Source of the DNA: Pseudomonas koreensis
GTDB lineage: Bacteria; Pseudomonadota; Gammaproteobacteria; Pseudomonadales; Pseudomonadaceae
Length of the DNA stretch: 64,000 nt
Direction of reading: 5' to 3'
NCBI RefSeq assembly: GCF_024169245.1
Contig: NZ_JALJWP010000001.1
Span: 3,535,501 to 3,599,500, forward strand
A program made the position numbers and the translations under genes. Below are positions 26,354 through 35,300 of this stretch, one piece after another; position 1 is the first letter of the stretch; the number at the start of each line of letters is the position of its first letter. Below the pieces are notes generated by a model, which worked only from the letters and a program-made list of their open reading frames with translations, was not told the origin of the DNA and did no database searches.

Positions 26354-28427
26354 TTCACATTGCCCATATATTTTTTTACCTGTTCAGGGGCGGCTGGAAA
26401 ACTATGGATGACAGGCTCGCCGGCTTTGGATAGCTCTATCCTGACCCAGTTTGTCAGTTCTCCATTGTTGTAGCCGACTGGAGCTTCTGATCTATAGAAC
26501 ATATATCTTGAGCCGCCGTGATCGAACACATTGCCATCGCGCACTGCTGAGTACGCTGCTTGTTTCTCAAATCCGCTCACATTATTAGCGATATCGGGAA
26601 GATAGGAGGCCTCAGGTTTTCCGTCTCTGGTGCCTTGGCCTAGACTTAGCGATTTCGCTTGTTCTGCCGATTGTGCATTTGTGTGCTTTGTCGCATGCCT
26701 ACCTTCTGGACGTTTCGCATCATAAATATCTGTTCGTAGATCTTTACGCGTTTGGTACTCGCTTGTATCAATCTTTTTCGGGCAATTAGTGCTGTTCAGC
26801 CCCAACGGATCCACCCACCCCGTAGGGTTAGGCACGTATTGGTAGCTATTCAACCCACCTGCAAGCTTGATCGGATCCGGCGTCAAGAACCGTCCGATCC
26901 CCGGATTGTAGTAGCGGTGGCGGTTGTAATGTAACCCTGTCTCGGCGTCGAAATACTGACCTTGGAAGCGCAGCGGATTATCGATTTCGCTGACATCCAG
27001 CGCCGCGAGGTTGCCGTACGCTCGGTACCTCGCGGACCACATGATTTCGCCGCTGTAGTCGGTGAGTTCTTGAGGGGTGCCGAGGTGGTCGAGTTGGTAG
27101 TAAAACGGGGCCGCTTTTAGCGGGCCTTCGCCGTCGAGCATTGCCAACGGGCGGAAGGTGCCCGGTTCGTAGATGTAACTGCGATAACGATTTTGTGCGC
27201 TTTCGGCGATCAATCGTTCGCCTTGCCAGAGGAATTCAGTGGTATGGCCGTCGACGGTTTTCTCGATGCGGCGGCCATAGGCGTCGTATTTGTAGGTGGC
27301 GGTGCTGCCGCCTGGGAGGCTGACGCCGATCAAGCGGTGTTGGCAATCGTAGCGGTATTCGGTGACGAGTTTTTGTCCGGTGCCGCGACTTTCACGGGTC
27401 AGGTTGCCATAGGCGTCGTAATCGTAGTGGCGGTCGCCTTGCATGAGCAGGCGATTGCCTTTGACGTTGGCGAGATTCGCAACGGGCAGGTCATTTTGTC
27501 CGAGGAGGTTGCCGCCGGGTCATGGGCGAAGCTCTCTGGCATGGCGCCGCGCACGCTGATCAGGCGATCCAGCGGGTCGTAGTGATAGCTGCGGTTGCCT
27601 TTGCGGCTGTCGTCGATTCCGGCGAGGTTGCCGTTGGCGTCGTAGTTGTAGCGACGCTGGAACAGGTGCTTGTCCCGTTGGCTAACGCTGTGCGCTTGCA
27701 GACGTCCCTGTTCATCGTATTGGTATTGGCTAAGCAGCAGACCTTGTTGGCGCTGTTGCTCTCGACCGGCGTTGAACTGATGAGAGGTCAGGCGAGAACC
27801 GTTGAGGTCAATGCTGCTGAGTTGCCCGCCAGGTTGGTGGCGGTAATCGAGTTTGCTGCCATCGGGCAAACGGCAGTGCTTGAGCTGGCCAACGCTGTCG
27901 TATTCGTAGCGCAGAGTGCCCCAGCCTTGGTGTTCTTCGATGAGTCGGTCTTGCAGATCGTATTTATAGGCGAGCGGCCAGTGGCCGTCGTCGACGTTAA
28001 CGAGGCGACCAAGTGCGTCGTAGCTGTAGTGAATCTCCTCACCATCGGGTAGCGTTTTTACCAGCAAGCGGCCTGCGGCATCGCGCTGGTATTCGGTGAC
28101 CAGTTCACTACCGTCGTCACCGAACTCGGTTTTCTTCAGCAGTTGGCCATTGAGGTCGTACTCGTATGCGGTGCGGCGTCCGTCGAAACCGGTTTCTTGT
28201 TGAATCAGACCGTTGGCGTAGTAATCGAGATGGTAATGCTCGCCACGCTCGTTTTCGATTTCAGTGAGCAGCAGGCGGGAGTTGTCGTAGCGGTAGCGCA
28301 GTTGGCTGCCGTCGGGGTTGATGCGGCGGCTGACGAGGTGCAGGTTGTCGGCGTATTCGTAGCGGGTGATACGGCCGAGCTCGTCGCGTTAGGCGGTGAC
28401 GCGGCCATACGGATTGTAGGTAAAGGG
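26350..28427 (-). pseudogene. 5'-truncated rhs cassette 3, core disrupted by nonsense codon and frameshift
   Basis: Core homology runs from about 28427 (FTYNPYGRVTA) to WVDPLGLNSTNCP, then a tip of about 145 residues ending PAAPEQVKKYMGNVK. Two lesions are visible against the sister copies: TAA replaces the GAA of TAERDELGR at 28389-28391, and one base is missing at about 27513 (GTTGCCGCCGGG instead of GTTGCCTGCCGGG), which shifts the frame in PAGNLLGQ. The final 364 codons (27444 down) are intact. Tip motifs include EGRHATKHTNAQSAEQAKSL, GQGTRDGKPEASYLPDIANN, AYSAVRDGNVFDHGGSRYMF and NWVRIELSKAGEPVIHSFPA; this looks like a small RNase-type tip, but I cannot name the family. Confidence 0.85.
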
Positions 28428-28599
28428 CTAATGGTGATCGCTTTCTAAGCGCAGATTGAAGGGCTGAACTTTGGATAGTTGTTACCATAATTTCCTATGG
28501 TATATTCGAGCTTTGACATGAGCCAGCTTTTGTTGGCTGCGTAAGTTTTTTTGATAAATGTTTAACAAGTTTTTAAGGTTTTCCTGTTTGGGGTGTTAT

Positions 28600-29148
28600 A
28601 TGCGTGATTCTCTTGAAGAATTCAGTAAATTTTTGAGTTATGTGTTGCGTCACAAACCCGAGGTAATTGGCTTGCTGTTGGATGTTGAGGGGTGGGCAAG
28701 TATAGAAGACTTAATCAAAGGAGCGGAGAGTGTAGGAAAGTTTTTAAGCTATGAAACTATTAGTAATATTGTATCGCGCAGTGATAAAAAGCGTTTCGAG
28801 ATATCCGAGAATGGGGCAAATATTCGAGCTGTACAGGGGCATTCGTCAGAATCGGTTAAGCGAAAATACTCTGCACTTCAGCCTCCTGATTTTCTATATC
28901 ATGGCACGGCCACACGCTTCCTAGATTCTATTCGGAAGGAAGGACTGTTGCATGGAGCCAGGCATCATGTTCATCTGACCGAAAATGAGGTATTAGCTCA
29001 CGATGTTGGGCTACGTTACGGTAGGTCTGTAGTTTTACGTATCAAGAGCTATCAAATGTTTTTAAATGGCTTTAAGTTCTTCAGGGCGGAGAATGATGTT
29101 TGGCTAACTTTGACTGTGCCGCCAGAATTTATAGATATGTGGGATTGA
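28600..29148 (+). CDS. kptA: RNA 2'-phosphotransferase (Tpt1/KptA family)
   Basis: 182 residues from MRDSLEEFSKFLSYVLRHKP; an upstream in-frame ATG at 28558 would add 14 residues with no better ribosome site. The family removes an internal 2'-phosphate from RNA using NAD+, giving ADP-ribose 1'',2''-cyclic phosphate. Conserved elements are R17-H18 in VLRHKP, R65 in KKRFEI, the NAD-binding YHGT (100-103) and R121 in GARHHVHLT. The length and order are as in bacterial KptA. The gene is AT-rich and lies on the plus strand between two rhs cassettes that all read the other way, so it is probably a separate insertion. Role in bacteria is uncertain because no tRNA splicing ligase of the yeast type is normally present. 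Confidence 0.9.
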   Translation: MRDSLEEFSKFLSYVLRHKPEVIGLLLDVEGWASIEDLIKGAESVGKFLSYETISNIVSRSDKKRFEISENGANIRAVQGHSSESVKRKYSALQPPDFLYHGTATRFLDSIRKEGLLHGARHHVHLTENEVLAHDVGLRYGRSVVLRIKSYQMFLNGFKFFRAENDVWLTLTVPPEFIDMWD

Positions 29149-29169
29149 ATTATTTTTCTGTAAGCATAT

Positions 29170-29544
29170 CTATTCCTCTTGGTTCCACTCGGCGTGCATA
29201 TCAGTGGCACTTCTTAGCCAGTCAGTAAAACGGGGGTACTCGTTATGTAGCTCCCACCCTTCGGATGCGTATGCATGGATTATTAAAATTTTTGGATCGC
29301 CAGAGAGATCTTCGCCATCAAAACATGCAATATCATCATTCGCGCTGAATTTGGCAAATGGTACCAGCGTGCGCTTGGGATAGAGCTCTTTCAATTTATT
29401 ATGCCAACTGTTGATTTTTCCCTCTTTGTATACAAGTAACCACCATGGCTCAATGTCAATTTTCGGTTCTGCTTGTGCAAACTCGACAAATCTTTGCGGG
29501 AAAGGGTAGTTGGGTAGTTTGTCAATATCTAAATATAAGTTCAT
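29170..29544 (-). CDS. Putative SUKH-type (SMI1/KNR4) immunity protein for cassette 2
   Basis: 124 residues, acidic, AT-rich. The pattern WWLLVYKEGKINSWHNKLKE, then RTLVPFAKFSANDDIACFDG, KILIIHAYASEGWELHNEY and FTDWLRSAT matches the SUKH superfamily layout (LxPFAxxxxDxxCFD followed by a GWE strand and a terminal FxxWL helix), a frequent immunity fold in polymorphic toxin systems. The ATG overlaps the TGA of the cassette 2 toxin frame (ATGA), so it is the cognate immunity protein by position. Confidence 0.7.
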   Translation of the reverse strand: MNLYLDIDKLPNYPFPQRFVEFAQAEPKIDIEPWWLLVYKEGKINSWHNKLKELYPKRTLVPFAKFSANDDIACFDGEDLSGDPKILIIHAYASEGWELHNEYPRFTDWLRSATDMHAEWNQEE

Positions 29545-31818
29545 TTTTGTCCCGTCAGCTTGGGTAGTTCGTGAGATCCATATGGATTATCGTTGCCAAA
29601 TCTCTTAGGTTTTTGCTTCTGAATTCTAAGTTGCAATGCTTCTCCCCAGGTATCAGGCGTTACATCATTGACTTCGAATCGCTCTTTATTACTTTGAGAT
29701 AGCGGATCGTCCATCTTCCATTCTCTAGCTTCTACCTTGATACCCGCCTCGCGTGCGGCACGCACTCGAGTGTTATCCATACTGGTAAGATGACCATCAG
29801 GCATGCGCACTACATCAATAGGCTCGCCCTGCCAACCGTTCCTTTTCATCGAGCTTACAAGATCATCGTAACTAAAGTTTTCGCCGGTAGCCCTGTCAAT
29901 CTTATTATAAGAAACACTATTTTGGGAAAAGCGAACTTCGTTGGGATTTATCGATTTAACTATTGGACATGCACCTGGTTTGCAACTCAGCCCCAACGGA
30001 TCCACCCACCCCGTAGGGTTAGGCACGTACTGGTAGCTATTCAAACCACCCGCAAGCTTGATCGGATCCGGCGTCAAGAACCGTCCAGTCCCCGGATTGT
30101 AGTAGCGGTGGCGGTTGTAATGTAACCCTGTCTCGGTGTCGAAATATTGCCCTTGAAAACGCAACGGGTTGTCGATTTCGCTGACGTCCAGCGCCGCGAG
30201 ATTGCCGTAAGCGCGGTATTTTGCCGACCACATGATTTCGCCGCTGTAGTCGGTGAGTTCCTGCGGGGTGCCGAGGTGGTCGAGTTGGTAGTAGAAGGGA
30301 GCCGCTTTTAGCGGGCCTTCGCCGTCGAGCATTGCCAACGGGCGGAAGCTGCCCGGTTCGTAGATGTAGCTGCGATAGCGGTTCTCTGCGCTTTCAGCGA
30401 TGAGGCGTTCGCCTTGCCAGAGGAATTCAGTGGTGTGGCCGTCGACGGTTTTCTCGATGCGGCGGCCGAAGGCGTCGTATTTGTAGGATGCGGTGCTGCC
30501 GCCTGGCAGGCTGACGCCGATCAGGCGGTGTTGGCAGTCGTAGCGGTATTCGGTGATGAGCTTTTGGCCGGTGCCGCGACGCTCGCGGATCAGGTTGCCG
30601 TAGGCGTCGTAATCGTAATGGCGGTCGCCTTGCATCAGCAGGCGGTTGCCTTTGACGTTTGCGAGGTTCGCAACGGGCAGGTCATTTTGTCCGAGGAGGT
30701 TGCCTGCCGGGTCGTGAGCGAAGCTCTCTGGCATGGCGCCGCGTACGCTGATCAGTCGGTCGAGTGGATCGTAGTGATAGCTGCGGTTGCCTTTGCGGCT
30801 GTCGTCGATGCCGGCGAGGTTGCCGTTGGCGTCGTAGTTGTAGCGACGCTGGAACAGGTGTTTGTCCCGTTGGCTGACGCTGTGCGCTTGAAGGCGGCCC
30901 TGTTCATCGTATTGGTATTGGCTGAGTAGCAGACCTTGCTGGCGCTGTTGTTCGCGACCAGCGCTGAATTGGTGGCTGGTCAGCCGCGAGCCGTTGAGGT
31001 CAATGCTGCTGAGTTGCCCGCCAGGCTGGTGGCGGTAATCGAGTTTGCTGCCATCGGGCAAGCGGCAGTGCTTGAGCTGACCGACGCTGTCGTATTCGTA
31101 GCGCAGAGTGCCCCAGCCTTGGTGTTCTTCGATGAGTCGGTCTTGCAGATCGTATTTATAGGCGAGCGGCCAGTGGCCGTCGTCGACGTTAACGAGGCGA
31201 CCCAGCGCGTCGTAGGTGTAGTGAATCTCCTCACCATCGGGTAGCGTTTTTACCAGCAAGCGGCCTGCGGCATCACGCTGGTATTCGGTGACCAGTTCGC
31301 TACCGTCATCACCGCACTCGGTTTTCTTCAGCAGTTGGCCGTTCAGGTCGTACTCGTATGCGGTGCGGCGGCCGTCGAAACCGGTTTCTTGTTGAATCAG
31401 ACCGTTGGCGTAGTAATCAAGGTGGTAGTGCTCGCCGCGCTCGTTTTCGATTTCAGTGAGCAGCAGGCGCGAGTTGTCGTAGCGGTAGCGCAGTTGGCTG
31501 CCGTCGGGGTTGATGCGGCGGCTGACGAGGTGCAGGTTGTCGGCGTATTCGTAGCGGGTGATGCGGCCAAGTTCGTCGCGTTCGGCGGTGACATTGCCAT
31601 AGGCGTTATAAGTAAACGCTCGGGTTGCACCGCCCGGTAGCGTGACCTGAGCGAGTCGATTGGCGGTGTCCCATTGGTAATGCGTAATCGCGCCTGACTC
31701 TTCCTGGCGGGTGATCTGCCTACCCAGTGCGTCGTAGCGGTACTTGCGTTGACCGCCATCAGGCAGGCGCTCTTCCAATAGCTGGCCGAGATTGTTTTAG
31801 CCCATGATGGCGGCTGTC
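29541..31818 (-). pseudogene. 5'-truncated rhs cassette 2 with ParB/Srx-like toxin tip
   Basis: 745 codons are open from 31778 and the core is in frame throughout. Homology with the full-length gene continues to about 31818, where a TGG of the parent reads TAA and the match ends. The core finishes WVDPLGLSCKPGACPIVKSI. The tip (about 140 residues) has NPNEVRFSQNSVSYNKIDRA, then LVSSMKRNGWQGEPIDVVRM and the strand-turn DGHLTSMDNTRVRAAREAGI. INPNEVRFSQ...PIDVVxMxDGxLTSxDNTRxxAA is a ParB/Srx-fold signature used by nuclease-like polymorphic toxins (inference). Nearly identical DNA to 32790-34600 over about 1.8 kb gives a long template for gene conversion with the intact rhs. No start or N-terminus here. 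Confidence 0.85.
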
Positions 31819-31974
31819 TAGGCTATATACCTGAGCTTCGCTTGTCTCTCTTGATTTCAGTGGTGTGTGCTTTTATCTGCTTAAAATCGGTTCAAAAATC
31901 TTTATTGTATGACTCGAAAATGTGGCCAAGGTTATATAAATAATAAGGTGGTTAATTACTGTTCATTAATTATT

Positions 31975-32367
31975 CTAAGTGTTCGTGGGGTGAAGTGAGA
32001 TCTTATTTGAGATTAGGTCGATAAACATCGGGAGGTCGTGTTTCTGATATTCTTTTTCAATCGAGATCAGCATGATCGAGTCTCCCATTCTTAGTACTCC
32101 ACAACCGTCCTCTTCGATTGCTATTAACTCGACTGACATCAGGGTTTGGTCTGAGTGATACTTTATTGAGGGTGCACATTGTTGGGCTTGCGTTAAATTG
32201 CGCCCCCAAAAAAAGTCATCGTCGATATTGATTTCTACGTCATATTTTGAGTTTATTTTAGGGTGTGGACCTATGAAAACTGCTTTCCCATTTCCATAGG
32301 GGGTCGAATACTCGACAAACGATCCTTCGGGATGCTCTCTTAAGATGTTTTTAATTGTAATGTTCAT
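31975..32367 (-). CDS. Putative immunity protein of the full-length Rhs effector
   Basis: 130 residues from MNITIKNILREHPEGSFVEY; a longer frame extends 25 codons into the rhs gene but the ATG at 32367 overlaps the rhs TAA by one base (TAATG), the expected coupled arrangement. Acidic, beta-rich: KAVFIGPHPKINSKYDVEIN, later SVELIAIEEDGCGVLRMGDS. No family recognised. As it is immediately behind the toxin tip of the only complete rhs gene, it should neutralise that tip in the producing cell. AT-rich compared with the rhs core. Confidence 0.7.
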   Translation of the reverse strand: MNITIKNILREHPEGSFVEYSTPYGNGKAVFIGPHPKINSKYDVEINIDDDFFWGRNLTQAQQCAPSIKYHSDQTLMSVELIAIEEDGCGVLRMGDSIMLISIEKEYQKHDLPMFIDLISNKISLHPTNT

Positions 32368-35300
32368 TATTTCACTCCTAGGGGCACTCGAATTACGGTG
32401 TTGTCGACGTTCATTGCTTTGTTTATTAAATCCAAAGTCCAAATTTCTTCATGGTAATGATGTTTGTTCGGCTTGCTGTTCATCTCATGAGCGCCATACC
32501 GGATGCTTCTCATACCGTCTGCAGAGACGATACGATCATTGTCTGGTAGTCCCGTCCTCGGATGAATATTTGTATATGGTCCCTCACCCAAAAAATCTTC
32601 CCAGCGTTTTACGGCATCTTGTGGTTTAACTGGCTTACTTCCATAAACCTCATTGTGATACCCCTGCCCAATTGGCGGTGGGGCCGGAGGCGAAGAGGGG
32701 CCTGCGTCATGAACAGTATTTCCCGACGTAGTCCCAGGCTTTTCCCCGTTTTGTAGCTTTTGATCGGCATCTGGGCAGTTGCTGCTCAACCCCAACGGAT
32801 CCACCCACCCGGTAGGATTAGGCACGTACTGGTAGCTGTTCAACCCACCCGCGAGCTTGATCGGATCGGGCGTCAAGAACCGCCCAGTCCCCGGATTGTA
32901 GTAGCGGTGGCGGTTGTAATGTAACCCCGTCTCAGCGTCGAAATATTGCCCTTGAAAACGCAACGGGTTGTCGATTTCGCTGACGTCCAGCGCCGCGAGA
33001 TTGCCGTAAGCGCGGTATTTTGCCGACCACATGATTTCGCCGCTGTAGTCGGTGAGTTCCTGCGGGGTGCCGAGGTGGTCGAGCTGGTAGTAGAACGGGG
33101 CCGCTTTTAGCGGGCCTTCGCCGTCGAGCATTGCCAACGGGCGGAAGCTGCCCGGTTCGTAGATGTAGCTGCGATAGCGGTTCTCTGCGCTTTCAGCGAT
33201 GAGGCGTTCGCCTTGCCAGAGGAATTCAGTGGTGTGGCCGTCGACGGTTTTCTCGATGCGGCGGCCGAAGGCGTCGTATTTGTAGGATGCGGTGCTGCCG
33301 CCTGGCAGGCTGACGCCGATCAGGCGGTGTTGGCAGTCGTAGCGGTACTCAGTGACAAGCTTCTGGCCGGTGCCGCGACTTTCGCGGATCAGATTTCCGT
33401 GGGCGTCATAGTCGTAGTGGCGGTCGCCTTGCATCAGCAGGCGATTGCCTTTGACGTTGGCAAGGTTGGCTGCGGGCAGGTCATTTTGTCCGAGGAGGTT
33501 GCCTGCCGGGTCATGGGCGAAGCTTTCTGGTGTGGCGCCGCGTACGCTGATCAGTCGGTCGAGCGGATCGTAGTGATAGCTGCGGTTGCCTTTGCGGCTG
33601 TCGCTAATGCCGGCGAGGTTGCCGTTGGCATCGTAGTTGTAGCGACGCTGGAACAGGTGCTGGTCCCGCTGGCTGACGCTGTGGGCCTGCAGTCGGCCCT
33701 GTTCATCGTATTGGTATTGGCTGAGTAGCAGACCTTGCTGGCGCTGTTGTTCGCGACCAGCACTGAACTGGTGGCTGGTCAGGCGTGAACCGTTCAGGTC
33801 GATACTGCTGAGTTGCCCGCCAGGTTGGTGGCGGTAATCGAGTTTGCTGCCATCGGGCAAACGGCAGTGCTTGAGCTGGCCAACGCTGTCGTATTCGTAG
33901 CGCAGAGTGCCCCAGCCTTGGTGTTCTTCGATGAGTCGGTCTTGCAGATCGTATTTATAGGCGAGCGGCCAGTGGCCGTCGTCGACGTTAACGAGGCGAC
34001 CAAGTGCGTCGTAGCTGTAGTGAATCTCTGCGCCATCGGGCAGCGTTTTTACCAGCAAACGGCCGGCGGTATCTCGCTGATATTCGGTGATCAGTTCGCT
34101 ACCGTCATCGCCGAATTCGGTTTTCTTCAGCAGTTGGCCGTTGAGGTCGTATTCGTACGCGGTGCGGCGGCCGTCGAAGCCGGTTTCTTGTTGAATCAGC
34201 CCGTTGGCGTAGTAATCAAGGTGGTAGTGCTCGCCGCGCTCGTTTTCGATTTCAGTGAGCAGCAGGCGGGAGTTGTCATAGCGGTAGCGCAGTTGGCTGC
34301 CGTCGGGGTTGATGCGGCGGCTGACGAGGTGCAGGTTGTCGGCGTATTCGTAGCGGGTGATGCGGCCAAGTTCGTCGCGTTCGGCGGTGACATTGCCATA
34401 GGCGTTATAAGTAAACGCTCGGGTTGCACCGCCCGGTAGCGTGACCTGAGCGAGTCGATTGGCGGTGTCCCATTGGTAATGCGTAATCGCGCCTGACTCT
34501 TCCTGGCGGGTGATCTGCCTACCCAGTGCGTCGTAGCGGTACTTGCGTTGACCGCCATCAGGCAGGCGCTCTTCCAATAGCTGGCCGAGATTGTTCCAGC
34601 CCAGCTGATGGCGGCTGCCGTCCGGATGACGGATTTCCAGCAGACGACCCTGAGGGTCATAGCTGTAGAGGGTGGCATTGCCGTCCGGGTCGATCTGCGC
34701 AGTAACATCGCCCTGACGGTTGCGTTGGTACTTCCAACTGGCTTTGCCGCGACGAACGTCGCTGACGAAACCATTGATGTATTCGTAAGTGGTGGCTTCG
34801 TCTTCCGGCGGGATGACCGCGGTCATCAATCCGTTATCGTCATAGCGATATTCGGTAACGGCGCCCAGCGGATCCTTTTCGGCGATCAATTGGCCTTTGT
34901 CGTTGTAGGCCTTGAAATGCTCGGCACCATCCGGATCGATCTTGCTGATCAATCGGGCCTGATCGTCGTGGGTATAGACCTCTTCGCTGCCATCGGCGTT
35001 GGTTACGGTGACGCTGCCTTTGTCGTCCCAGACGTACTGCGCTTCCATCTGCGAAAAGTTGGCCCAGTGACGAGTGCAGCGAGACAGTTTGCCTTCGTTT
35101 TCCCATTCCCAATAGAACGCCGCGCCGCCTGCCAATTGCCGCTCGAGAATGACGTGCTGCTCGTTGTAGCGATAACGCTCGGCTTCGCCCGCCGCGTTTT
35201 TCGCCTCGATCAGGCGATGTTGCGCGTCGTAGCTATAGGTGACCAACGTCTGCACGGTATTCCAGACGTCTTCCAGATTATCGGCGGGCAGAAACTGCTG

